Shown here piece by piece: positions 1 to 6,862 of a stretch of DNA of 21,433 nt; the first letter of the stretch is position 1, and each line of letters opens with the position of its first letter. This DNA comes from Mesotoga sp. UBA6090. GTDB lineage: Bacteria; Thermotogota; Thermotogae; Petrotogales; Kosmotogaceae. Under the pieces are notes generated by a model. The model did no database searches, was not told the origin of the DNA, and worked only from the letters and a program-made list of their open reading frames with translations. A program made the translations under genes and the position numbers. The stretch lies in NCBI RefSeq assembly GCF_002435945.1, contig NZ_DIXC01000079.1, positions 16,569 through 38,001 of the forward strand, written 5' to 3'.

Positions 1-2
1 TT

Positions 3-191
3 GGCAGACTCATAAGAACAAGGAGCGATCACGGAGTCGTGATTGTAATTGACAAGAGAATAGTCGACCCTAACAGGGTATATTCGAAAAAGCTCTTGGC
101 TTCTCTTCCGGTCGGAGCGAGTGTTCAAGCTATTGGCAGTAGCCAGATTCTGCGTGAGCTTAGAAGACTTAAGAGGGAGAAGTGGATCTGA
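3..191 (+). CDS. C-terminal end of a DinG-type ATP-dependent DNA helicase (partial)
   Basis: The window opens inside a reading frame of about 62 codons ending in TGA at 189-191; the 5' part lies outside. The first visible residues, GRLIRTRSDHGVIVIVDKR, match the conserved motif VI region of DinG/XPD-like superfamily 2 helicases (a GRxIR arginine motif followed by D.GV...D.R). A SLP-type segment comes shortly after, as is usual near the C-terminus of this family. Such proteins unwind DNA and damage-related substrates using ATP. The iron-sulfur and Walker regions are not in the window, so DinG versus a related helicase cannot be decided. Its stop codon overlaps the ATG of the next gene (TGATG), which suggests translational coupling. 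Confidence 0.72.
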   Translation, partial: GRLIRTRSDHGVVIVIDKRIVDPNRVYSKKLLASLPVGASVQAIGSSQILRELRRLKREKWI

Positions 192-820
192 TGCTGAAGA
201 CAGTCATCTCTCATTTCTTACCCAATTACTGTTTAGTCTGCGAAAGAGAAATCGACCCTGCTGACTACCTCTGCAAGGACTGTTTGAATTCTATAAGAGG
301 TCCGATAATGGCCCCCGTTGAACTCGTGAACATAGACTCGGCTCATTCTTACTGGAAGTATGAAAGCCCCTTGAAAGAGCTTATACGTGCTTACAAGTTC
401 GAAGACAGGCCCGGCGTCGCTCGTCTTCTTGCAAAGATGGTCTTCGAAATGATAGATGCCTTTGCTCCAGCTACCGATGTGATCGTCCCGGTTCCAACAT
501 CTGTGCAGGCATTCATTAGGAGAGGTTTTGACACCAACCTGAGAATTCTCCGGCATCTTGCAAGAACGATCGATATTAAAATCGACAATGTTCTGTCGAT
601 TTCGGGAAAGACTGTCCCTCAGTCAACACTGAAGATGCAGGACAGGATAGATAATGTTAGAGACAAGTTCTTTTTGAGAAAGAGACCGAGAAGCACTTCG
701 GTTATCCTTTTCGATGATGTGGTTACAAGCGGCGCAACTGCAAGCCAGTGTGCTAGAGTTCTAAGAGACGGCGGTGTCAAGGAGATCACTCTATTTGCAG
801 TTGCCAGTGCGAAAAAATAG
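191..820 (+). CDS. ComF-family phosphoribosyltransferase-like protein
   Basis: The 209-residue protein carries an N-terminal zinc-ribbon-like pair C14-x2-C17 and C28-x2-C31. A C-terminal type I phosphoribosyltransferase fold follows, with the PRPP-loop motif ILFDDVVTSGAT from about residue 172. This order and length are typical of ComF/GntX proteins. ComF contributes to uptake of transforming DNA in competent bacteria, but many non-competent species carry homologues of unknown role. The start at ATG 191 overlaps the upstream stop. A GTG at 182 in the same frame is an alternative and lies closer to the purine-rich AGAGGGAG at about 171-178, so the start is uncertain by three codons. Its helicase neighbour fits a role in DNA uptake or processing, but this is inference. 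Confidence 0.88.
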   Translation: MLKTVISHFLPNYCLVCEREIDPADYLCKDCLNSIRGPIMAPVELVNIDSAHSYWKYESPLKELIRAYKFEDRPGVARLLAKMVFEMIDAFAPATDVIVPVPTSVQAFIRRGFDTNLRILRHLARTIDIKIDNVLSISGKTVPQSTLKMQDRIDNVRDKFFLRKRPRSTSVILFDDVVTSGATASQCARVLRDGGVKEITLFAVASAKK

Positions 821-833
821 GGCCTCACGGCCC
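812..833 (-). terminator. Intrinsic terminator of tRNA-Gln
   Basis: On the minus strand, just after the tRNA CCA end, a GGGCC/GGCCC stem with a GTGA loop (820-833) is followed by TATTTTTT. The U-run lies within the last codons and stop codon of the ComF-like gene on the other strand. On the plus strand the stem is not followed by a T-run, so it should not stop transcription coming from the ComF-like gene. Confidence 0.85.
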
Positions 834-834
834 C

Positions 835-909
835 TGGCTGGGAGAGGAGGACTCGAACCTCCATCGGCGGATCCAGAGTCCGCTGTCCTACCAATTGGAC
901 GATCTCCCA
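835..909 (-). tRNA. tRNA-Gln (anticodon CTG)
   Basis: The reverse complement folds into a full cloverleaf. The acceptor stem is TGGGAGA/TCTCCCA with discriminator G and an encoded CCA. The D-arm contains AATTGGTA, the anticodon stem is GCGGA/TCCGC with loop CTCTGGA, and the T-arm contains GGTTCGAGTCC. Anticodon CTG reads CAG (glutamine). The U1-A72 first pair is typical of bacterial tRNA-Gln. The gene sits between two plus-strand genes and is transcribed against them. Confidence 0.96.
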
Positions 910-920
910 AGACAGTAAAG

Positions 921-949
921 ATTATAAAGCAGAATACAATTGGTGTCAA
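921..949 (-). promoter_or_regulatory. Consensus sigma70-type promoter of tRNA-Gln
   Basis: On the minus strand the -35 box is TTGACA (944-949) and the -10 box is TATAAT (921-926), separated by 17 bases. Both boxes are perfect. The predicted start is a few bases upstream of the mature tRNA end at 909. Confidence 0.88.
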
Positions 950-967
950 GACGTTTGGAGGCATACG

Positions 968-2125
968 ATGAACATAGCGATGTTCAGTGATACTTATTCT
1001 CCTCAGGTTAACGGAGTGGTAACCATGATCAGGATGCTTGAGGAGAATCTTCAGAAAAGAGGACACAATGTCTATGTTTTCACAGTGGATCACCCCGAAG
1101 CCGGTATTCAGGAGAACGTTTACCGAGTTCCTTCGCTGAGATTTCCGTGGGAGAAGCAACACAGAATAGGCCTTCCAACGAACTTCAAAGAACTCATTCA
1201 AATCGTGAAGAGCCTCGACATCGACGTTGTGCACTCGCATACATCACTGATAGTCGGCTATCTGTCCAGTCTCGTAATCTCGAATCTACATATTCCCGGA
1301 GTTACGACCTATCACACAATGATGGAGGAGTATGTTCACTATATTCCTTTTATGGAGCCTATTTTGAGAGTATATATAAGAGGTCAGGATAGAAGGTTTT
1401 GCGACAAGAACAGAGCGGTCATCGCACCTTCGATCAAGATAAAGAAGCTGCTGCTCTCTTACGGCGTTTCGTCTCATATAGAGGTCATTCCAAATGGCGT
1501 TGACCTGACTCCTTTCATGAAAGAAGTCGATCTTGATGAAATCAGGTCGTTCAGGAACAAGTACGGGATTGGTGAAAATGAGAAGGTTCTGATCTTCGTC
1601 GGCAGGCTGGGAGAAGAAAAGAGTATAGACAAACTCATCGAAAACTTCGCCAGGATAAACACAGCTCTGCCGGATTCCCATCTTCTGCTAGTTGGAGACG
1701 GACCTCTGAAGGGCAAACTGAAGGAACTCGCCGGAAATCTCGGTGTTGGCGAGAGAGTTCACTTCACGGGTTTCTTGAAGTGGCCAGATGAGATTACGTT
1801 AGCCTACAAGAGCAGTGATGCGTTCATGATTGCCTCTCACACAGAGACCTTTGGCTTGGTTACGCTTGAAGCCATGGCATCCGGTCTGCCGGTAGTAGCC
1901 TTCAAAGATGACAGCATTGAAAATATGGTTCTAGATGGAGAGAACGGTTTTATGTGCCCCTCAAAAGAAGAGTTATCTACTGCGGCGATTGAGTTGCTTA
2001 CAGATAGAGAGCTCATGGAGAGAATGTCGAAACGTTCTGTTGAAATTTCTAAGAACTTCTCTGCCGAGGCTAATGTGGATAGAACGCTGAGTCTCTATGA
2101 AAAGGTTGTCAGGAACGAGATCTAG
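968..2125 (+). CDS. GT4 glycosyltransferase, alMGS-like (1,2-diacylglycerol 3-glucosyltransferase type)
   Basis: This 385-residue GT-B fold enzyme has the N-terminal signature MNIAMFSDTYSPQVNGV. The segment TTYHTMMEEYVHYIP is characteristic of alpha-monoglucosyldiacylglycerol synthases. The retaining-GT4 EX7E motif is ETFGLVTLE (E293 to E301), followed by ASGLPVV for nucleotide-sugar binding. Family members move glucose from UDP-glucose to diacylglycerol at the inner face of the membrane; lipid specificity here is inferred from the signature. The ATG at 968 follows the ribosome site TTTGGAGG at 955-962. It converges with a flippase-like gene, their 3' ends overlapping by 17 bases, and an alDGS-like enzyme lies beyond that. 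Together they suggest stepwise glycolipid synthesis. No separate plus-strand promoter is obvious, and read-through from the ComF-like gene is possible. Confidence 0.88.
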   Translation: MNIAMFSDTYSPQVNGVVTMIRMLEENLQKRGHNVYVFTVDHPEAGIQENVYRVPSLRFPWEKQHRIGLPTNFKELIQIVKSLDIDVVHSHTSLIVGYLSSLVISNLHIPGVTTYHTMMEEYVHYIPFMEPILRVYIRGQDRRFCDKNRAVIAPSIKIKKLLLSYGVSSHIEVIPNGVDLTPFMKEVDLDEIRSFRNKYGIGENEKVLIFVGRLGEEKSIDKLIENFARINTALPDSHLLLVGDGPLKGKLKELAGNLGVGERVHFTGFLKWPDEITLAYKSSDAFMIASHTETFGLVTLEAMASGLPVVAFKDDSIENMVLDGENGFMCPSKEELSTAAIELLTDRELMERMSKRSVEISKNFSAEANVDRTLSLYEKVVRNEI

Positions 2126-3119
2126 ACTTGAAACCAATTTCGTGTGCCGTGAGCAGTCCTCCGAAGATGATGTTGGCAAAGTAGCTGAAGAATCTCCAAA
2201 TCAGCAGCGCGGCGCCGATTCCATCGCCGAAAAAGGACTTGAAAAAGAGTACATACCCACCTTCAGATACTCCGCTTGCTCCTGGCGTTGGAATAAGAGA
2301 GATGACAAGGAACAATATCAGCTGAACGGCCGTGATTTCTAGATAATTTACAGGCGTTCCAATAGAAAGGGCAACAAAATACGGGATGGATATCATGCAA
2401 ACCAGCTGGGCAAGAGTACTTAAGGATGCCGTAGTTAGGGCAAAGGGTCTTCTAACCAATTCCTTCATTGAAGAGTGAAAAAAGCGCAGCTCCCTCATTG
2501 CCTTCTCGATTGACGATTCTTTCCGTTTTACTATTCTAATTTTGTAAAGAAAGCCGATTACGAAGTGAATGAGCTTCTCAGTTAGTTTAGGACTGAGAGA
2601 AAATAGAATCAGTGCCACCAGGACGATACTATTCAGCGCAAATCCGAAAATCGATAGCACGGCGAGATTAGAGATCTTCTGTGAAACGAGCGGGTAAGCC
2701 TTGAAAACGGCTACAACTCCAAGCAATGTGATTACGGTTTGATAAATCAGAAACCTTGAAACCAGCATTGCAGTCGATTCACCTACCGAAATGCCCTTTC
2801 TCTGCATGAATACAATCTGGGCCGGCTGTCCTCCGGAGGAGAAGGGAGTAATTCCGTTGAAGAACGTTCCGATTACCGTTATCTTGAAAAGATAGGAGAA
2901 GGGAATCGACAGGCTACGCATTAACGCGAAAACTTTAAGGGTTATCGCTTCAAAGAGCCATGTTCCAACTGTCAGAGAGAAGGTCAAGAGAATCCATCCT
3001 GGATTGGCTGCAGCAAGATATGAAATCGACTTGCTGAAATCTGTGACCATCAAAACAATTAGTATGATCAGGACACTCACTGCGATAGCGATCACAGAGT
3101 TTCTGGTCGATTTCTTCAT
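2109..3119 (-). CDS. YbhN/UPF0104 (LPG_synthase_TM) flippase-like integral membrane protein
   Basis: The 336-residue protein is strongly hydrophobic, with about seven to eight predicted membrane segments starting near residues 8-26. Two loops mark the family: FFNGITPFSSGGQPAQI near residue 86 and PTPGASGVSEGGY near residue 277. These are the conserved segments of the TIGR00374/PF03706 group, which includes the flippase domain of MprF and the YbhN proteins. It lacks the soluble lysyl-transferase domain of MprF, so it is the transmembrane part alone. Its ATG overlaps the stop of the upstream glycosyltransferase by four bases (ATGA), showing translational coupling. The natural inference is transport or translocation of the glycolipid made by its partners, but the substrate cannot be read from sequence. 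Confidence 0.85.
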   Translation of the reverse strand: MKKSTRNSVIAIAVSVLIILIVLMVTDFSKSISYLAAANPGWILLTFSLTVGTWLFEAITLKVFALMRSLSIPFSYLFKITVIGTFFNGITPFSSGGQPAQIVFMQRKGISVGESTAMLVSRFLIYQTVITLLGVVAVFKAYPLVSQKISNLAVLSIFGFALNSIVLVALILFSLSPKLTEKLIHFVIGFLYKIRIVKRKESSIEKAMRELRFFHSSMKELVRRPFALTTASLSTLAQLVCMISIPYFVALSIGTPVNYLEITAVQLILFLVISLIPTPGASGVSEGGYVLFFKSFFGDGIGAALLIWRFFSYFANIIFGGLLTAHEIGFKSRSRS

Positions 3120-4123
3120 AGCTTTTTATCAAGAACCTCAAGATAGATGTTTTTCAGTTTTTGACCGATAATTGAGAGATCCCTTTCTAAAGCGGTCTCT
3201 TTTCCGCATGAAGACAGTTTCTTCCGGAGACTGTTGCTTTCTAGCAGTCTATCGATATGTTTGATGAATTCCTGGTTGTCATTGCCTTTGAGACAGTTTT
3301 CTTCATGTCTCATCCATTCACTGTAAACTGGAATGTCTCTGAGGACAATTGGCGCTTCAGTAGCCAGTGCCTCCAGAACAACAATCCCTTCGGTTTCCTC
3401 ATAGCTTGGAAAAAGGAAGACATCACAGGCAGAATATGGACCGATAATCATCTCCTGTGGAATGAATCCGGGGAACTTCACGTTATCTGGAGGGTTCTTC
3501 AGAAGATGCCTTATCTTTGCGGGCAGGAGACTGCTTATCTTCGCTCCGAACCAGTAAAATGTCAGATCCTTCCTTGTATCGGCGATCTGGCAGAAATCTA
3601 TTACGCCCTTCCTTTCGAAAGGGAGGCCTACAGAGACGACCAAGGGTTTCCGGATGTGGTTTTCGGAAAGGAAGCTCTCTGCCAGAGATTTACTTTTTGT
3701 GAACTTTTTATTGTCGACCCCATTTGAAACTGCCCTAATCGGCAGAGTAATACCGTAGTTCATGACTAACTTCTTGGCATACTCCGTGGGAGAAATCAGA
3801 AAGTCAGCCGAAGAATAAAGCTTGATTAACCTCTTTTTCAGCCAGGGAGCAATCGCGTTCGAAAAAGTGAACGAGTTTCTGAAATCCTCATAGGTTGTAT
3901 GCGTATGATAGATAATGGGAATCCCCAACTTCTTCGATTTCTTGAGAATTCTTTCAGCCCCGGGTCCAATAGTGTTGATGTGGACGATATCGAAGCGGTC
4001 TTCCTCATTCGTTGTGTATTCAACGCCCACCTTGTCAAGGGCGGACATCTGGTGTTTGAGTGCCATTCCAACGCCCGACTTACTGAAAAGCTTTTTACCT
4101 TCGGAATATAGCAGAACCTTCAT
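3116..4123 (-). CDS. GT4 glycosyltransferase, alDGS-like (second-step glycolipid glycosyltransferase)
   Basis: The 335-residue GT-B protein contains FSKSGVGMALKHQ near the N-terminus, then EEDRFDIVHINTIGPGA, YHTHTTYEDFRNSF and the EX7E motif ETEGIVVLE in the C-terminal half. From memory of the families, the SGVG...HQ..AL pattern and the H.N..GP segment resemble alpha-diglucosyldiacylglycerol synthases (CpoA/alDGS), which add a second sugar to monoglucosyldiacylglycerol. The ATG at 4121-4123 follows a strong ribosome site GGAGGT (minus strand, 4128-4133). The gene is coupled to the flippase-like gene downstream. The alMGS-like enzyme is encoded convergently just beyond. Donor and acceptor are inferred, not shown. 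Confidence 0.85.
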   Translation of the reverse strand: MKVLLYSEGKKLFSKSGVGMALKHQMSALDKVGVEYTTNEEDRFDIVHINTIGPGAERILKKSKKLGIPIIYHTHTTYEDFRNSFTFSNAIAPWLKKRLIKLYSSADFLISPTEYAKKLVMNYGITLPIRAVSNGVDNKKFTKSKSLAESFLSENHIRKPLVVSVGLPFERKGVIDFCQIADTRKDLTFYWFGAKISSLLPAKIRHLLKNPPDNVKFPGFIPQEMIIGPYSACDVFLFPSYEETEGIVVLEALATEAPIVLRDIPVYSEWMRHEENCLKGNDNQEFIKHIDRLLESNSLRKKLSSCGKETALERDLSIIGQKLKNIYLEVLDKKL

Positions 4124-4621
4124 CTCTACCTCCAGGAGATCTCCATGTAGATCGTTAGTGTAGCTTCGCCAAAGATGCCCATCTGCTAAAAGTGATCCTG
4201 TAACAGAAAGTAATTGCGAAACCTAAACCGAAGAGATCTCTGTTCTGTTGTCAGTCGCAATATACTGCATATTTTGCAAACGACTCTCGAAGCGGCGAGA
4301 CGCTCTTCAACGTCTATTCTAACCCATCTCGAAGCATTTAGCATATCCTTTGCATTCAGTTCGAAAAAGGGTTTCCCTAACAGAACTAGCGTGGTCCTCA
4401 TCCGTCTTGATTATCCATATTTGTTTCCCAACTTTGGAAGAAGCGAACCACACTTCACGAATAAGACACAGAAGATCTTCTCAAGCACATTAGGCATGGA
4501 GCGCATGAACCAAGTCATTGAGGTATACTTATGCGTGTTGCAGATAGAGTATTATAGAGGCGTAAGTAGTAGCATTTGCTGTCTTCATGAGTCTTCGTTG
4601 ATAATGTTGGGGGAATTCCTA
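4124..4621 (+). other. Roughly 500-base region without a supported gene
   Basis: The stretch separates the divergent alDGS-like gene and the NTPase gene. The NTPase frame stays open upstream to 4214, but that extension is serine-rich and low in recognisable motifs, and a far better start exists at 4622. Short fragments on the minus strand look protein-like in several frames but are broken by stops. It may hold promoters for both neighbours and possibly a decayed gene; no convincing promoter or terminator was identified. Confidence 0.4.
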
Positions 4622-5140
4622 ATGAGATTTTTCATAACAGGAGAGAGAAATGCAGGAAAGAGTTATCTTGTAGAAAGAGTTAAGGCCCTGGCCAAGTTCA
4701 CAGGGTTTGAGACGCGCTTTGACGAGAATCTAGTTGAACTTCACATTAATTTCTTTGGTGGCAATTCGTTTCTCATAGGTTCTAGAGACAACGGGCGATT
4801 GAGAATTGTTGAAGAAGGGTTCGTGTCAGCGACAAGGCTTCTTGGAACTATGGAGATCCCGTCCGATCATATACTGATAATGGATGAGATAGGTTTTCTC
4901 GAGGAAGACTCCCCCGAGTTTCAGCAAGCGGTTGTCTCTGCGCTCAGGCGTGCCAGGCACTGTCTCTGTGTTCTCAGAAAGGGCAACTTCTCGTTTATAG
5001 GACACCTGAAGGCTTCGATGGGAATTAGGAGCATCGAAATCACTCCTGAAAACAGAGAGGAAGTCTATAGCAGAATCGTCAGGGAGATAGAAAAAGAGAG
5101 GGCATATCTACCCTCTCCTGGAGGCGACGAAGGGATTTGA
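4622..5140 (+). CDS. THEP1-type nucleoside-triphosphatase (AAA+-like P-loop NTPase)
   Basis: The 172-residue protein begins with a beta strand and Walker A loop, MRFFITGERNAGKS (G7-S14). It has Walker B HILIMDEIG (D88, E89) and the length typical of THEP1 NTPases (PF03266). Members hydrolyse ATP, GTP and other NTPs, and their cellular role is unclear. ATG 4622 is chosen because GGGGGA lies seven bases upstream (4609-4614) and the Walker strand begins immediately. The open frame extends to 4214 but without family similarity. The last codons run through the terminator of the opposite tRNA-Cys and 22 bases into the tRNA itself, with the stop in the tRNA T-arm. This shared 3' end constrains both genes. 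Confidence 0.85.
   Translation: MRFFITGERNAGKSYLVERVKALAKFTGFETRFDENLVELHINFFGGNSFLIGSRDNGRLRIVEEGFVSATRLLGTMEIPSDHILIMDEIGFLEEDSPEFQQAVVSALRRARHCLCVLRKGNFSFIGHLKASMGIRSIEITPENREEVYSRIVREIEKERAYLPSPGGDEGI
5091..5117 (-). terminator. Intrinsic terminator of tRNA-Cys, embedded in NTPase coding sequence
   Basis: On the minus strand, immediately after the tRNA CCA, GAGAGGG/CCCTCTC forms a 7-bp stem with an 8-base loop, followed by TTTTTC. All of it lies inside the 3' coding part of the opposite NTPase gene. Confidence 0.85.
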
Positions 5141-5195
5141 ACCCTTGAGTAGAGATTTTGCAGACCTCCGCCTTTGACCCCTTGGCTACGTCGCC
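5119..5195 (-). tRNA. tRNA-Cys (anticodon GCA)
   Basis: The reverse complement has acceptor stem GGCGACG/CGTCGCC, discriminator T (the U73 identity base of tRNA-Cys) and an encoded CCA. The D-arm is GCC...GGC, the anticodon stem GAGGT/ATCTC has loop CTGCAAA, and the T-arm is AAGGG/CCCTT with loop TTCAAAT. The anticodon GCA reads cysteine codons. Confidence 0.96.
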
Positions 5196-5206
5196 CAACG
5201 AGATTT

Positions 5207-5235
5207 ATTCTAGCATGTAAATGAGATCATTTCAA
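5207..5235 (-). promoter_or_regulatory. Promoter of tRNA-Cys
   Basis: On the minus strand the -35 box is TTGAAA (5230-5235) and the -10 box is TAGAAT (5207-5212), 17 bases apart. The predicted start is just upstream of the tRNA. The -35 box abuts the U-run of the terminator at 5234-5259, so the end of one transcription unit touches the start of the next. Confidence 0.8.
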
Positions 5236-5259
5236 CAAAAGGGCCGCTATCGGCGGCCC
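5234..5259 (-). terminator. Strong intrinsic terminator (minus strand)
   Basis: GGGCCGC/GCGGCCC forms a perfect 7-bp GC stem with a 5-base loop, followed on the minus strand by TTTTGTT. It would end transcripts coming from the structured-RNA candidate and possibly from the secreted-protein operon further upstream. Confidence 0.85.
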
Positions 5260-5352
5260 TCGGGGTGGAAAATTCTTCAGGAGGGAGGTTGGCTCCCTTG
5301 TTCCTTGGGTCAGGAACCAACTTGCAACAGGACGCGGGGACATCCTTTGCAA
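5234..5352 (-). ncRNA. Candidate structured RNA with hairpins, possible pseudoknot and terminator
   Basis: Read on the minus strand, a 10-bp hairpin with one bulged G pairs TTGCAAAGGA with TCCTGTTGCAA (5322-5352). Next is GTTGG...CCAAC around an inner TTCCT/AGGAA stem (5288-5321). The same CCAAC is the loop of a GGGAG/CTCCC hairpin (5283-5297), so the two are exclusive unless they form an H-type pseudoknot. The strong terminator follows. A weak promoter-like pair, TTTGGT with 16 bases to TATATC, lies just upstream. No known family (SRP RNA, 6S, tmRNA, RNase P or a common riboswitch) is recognised. It could be a small RNA or a structured 3' UTR. Confidence 0.45.
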
Positions 5353-5553
5353 CTCAATGATATATTGTTGCTTACCCGAAACCAAATGCGAATTCGTCCG
5401 ACCTGAAACGAGTAAAGTGATTTAGCACTCTTTATCTACACTATGAACACCAATTTGAAAGAATGCTCTTTGCTCTTGTATCCGTAATACTTTGAAACTC
5501 ATGCGAAAGATAGAGTTCTTGCGAGCACTCTCTGCTGAATAAACAGGTCTGGA
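5353..5553. other. Intergenic stretch without a gene
   Basis: This lies between the stop of the redoxin-like gene and the structured-RNA candidate. No coding frame with a ribosome site is seen on either strand. On the minus strand a TTGACA occurs in the last codons of the redoxin-like gene, 17 bases before TATTCA. This is a poor promoter match and is not called. Confidence 0.5.
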
Positions 5554-6837
5554 TCACTTGTCAAGAACGAATTCTCTGAACCAAATATAACTGGTAAGCC
5601 CGAAAGTGGGAATTCTGAACACCGGATATATGGGAATCGAACCATCGCCCGCCTGAAGGACATAATCGTCAAGATACTCGATCCTACCTTCCTTCGAGAT
5701 CAAGAACATGCCGTTCGACAACGGAGTGCTGTAAAGCTCAACTGCAGCTTTATCGGCTATCAGGTGCAACCAGGAGTATTCGTCAAGAGAGTCTGCAGAA
5801 GTGATTTCGTCGCCGGAGTAAAGCCATATGAGCTCAACTTTCGGTTTTGTGGAATACTCATTCCATGTGACAAGCTCATTCAAAAGGCTTCTCAGCCTCT
5901 TCTCTTCTCTGCTGGTATCTTCGCAATCACCTGTAGCGCATGGAAATCCGCCGTTGAAAACTTCAAGCGGTGTCTTTGAAGTCACGACTACAATGATGGG
6001 ATTTCCGAGATAATCGCTCATAGAAAAGCTCTTTCCGTGTACGTCTCTGGCTTCGAACAGAGGTGCGACCGAACCTTTTTTCAACAGAGGCCTGTTCTGG
6101 GCATCTTCATCGACCTGCTCGAATGTGACTTTTCTGCCGTCCCTGCTGATCTCGCTTACTCTGTAGTTCTTATCGTTGATTCTTATGACGCTGGTCGCTT
6201 CGAAAAGCTCGTGATTCTTATGAACCATGTCTATAGTTCCATCTCTGTCTAGATCTATTCCGATGAACACTTCGTCTATCTTATCGGCCAGACCATCGGG
6301 CGCAGTAGGAAACAGGGCGATTCCGATCAGCTCTCCATCGACTTCCAGGACACCTTCCCTTCTACTCATGAGTAAGTAGTCGACTTCGATGCCTTCCTTT
6401 TTTGGAAGGATCGCGCGAATTTCAAGATCCTGGGTCATGTAAGATGATTTCCCGTTGGAAAGATATTCTACTCTTAACTGTTGACTGAATTTATAAGTGC
6501 GGCTTTCATTGATCACGGGCCCTCTATATTGTCCGCTTATCGGAATGTTGTTTAGAAAACAGCCGTCGTAATCGCTGTCGATCCAGAGGATCGGAGGCTC
6601 GACGTTCATGATCGCTATGTTGACAGTTGAATCCCCGATTCTGATCTGTCCGTAGAAAACACGCTCATCTGCGAGTGCGCTGACTCCTTCCGGTGGATAA
6701 ATACTCATTTCGACATCGCTTCCGCTCGCGATGTAGGTCCAGCCCATCCGTTCTGTAAGGTAACCGGATAGAGTACCGGCAAGCATCGCCGACGAAATCG
6801 ACAAAACGACAAGAAAGATAGCTACCCTTCTAGCCAT
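5554..6837 (-). CDS. Secreted protein with C-terminal redoxin (TlpA/AhpC-like) domain lacking CxxC
   Basis: The 427-residue protein starts with a signal peptide (residues 1-20, ARR then a hydrophobic core) and has no lipobox. The N-terminal part, about 30-245, is not recognised. It holds two acidic loops like calcium-binding DxDxDG sites, DSDYDG (87-92) and DLDRDG (195-200). The C-terminal part, from GSVAPLFEARDVHGKSFSMSD (255-275, entry given in two parts GSVAPLFEARD and VHGKSFSMSD), follows the redoxin pattern and ends with NGMFLISKEGRIEYLD. Where TlpA proteins carry WCxxC this one has VTSKTP, and the only nearby pair is C300/C305 (CATGDC). ATG 6837 is chosen over ATG 6846 because AAGGAG touches the latter but is nine bases from the former. 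It is the second gene of a two-gene operon. Confidence 0.62.
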   Translation of the reverse strand: MARRVAIFLVVLSISSAMLAGTLSGYLTERMGWTYIASGSDVEMSIYPPEGVSALADERVFYGQIRIGDSTVNIAIMNVEPPILWIDSDYDGCFLNNIPISGQYRGPVINESRTYKFSQQLRVEYLSNGKSSYMTQDLEIRAILPKKEGIEVDYLLMSRREGVLEVDGELIGIALFPTAPDGLADKIDEVFIGIDLDRDGTIDMVHKNHELFEATSVIRINDKNYRVSEISRDGRKVTFEQVDEDAQNRPLLKKGSVAPLFEARDVHGKSFSMSDYLGNPIIVVVTSKTPLEVFNGGFPCATGDCEDTSREEKRLRSLLNELVTWNEYSTKPKVELIWLYSGDEITSADSLDEYSWLHLIADKAAVELYSTPLSNGMFLISKEGRIEYLDDYVLQAGDGSIPIYPVFRIPTFGLTSYIWFREFVLDK

Positions 6838-6862
6838 ACTAATCATCTCCTTAATTCATATG

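Noticed and set aside
791..1240. 149-codon minus-strand open frame over tRNA-Gln and the start of the alMGS-like gene
   Set aside because: It runs through the tRNA, its terminator and a convincing coding frame on the other strand, and has no family features.
3257..3727. 156-codon plus-strand open frame opposite the alDGS-like gene
   Set aside because: The minus strand codes for a complete glycosyltransferase here; this frame has no independent support.
5234..5352. Identity of the structured RNA as SRP RNA, 6S RNA, tmRNA or RNase P RNA
   Set aside because: The conserved sequence elements of these RNAs that I can recall are absent.
5221..5406. 61-codon plus-strand open frame
   Set aside because: It covers the terminator and structured-RNA candidate, has no ribosome site and shows no protein character.
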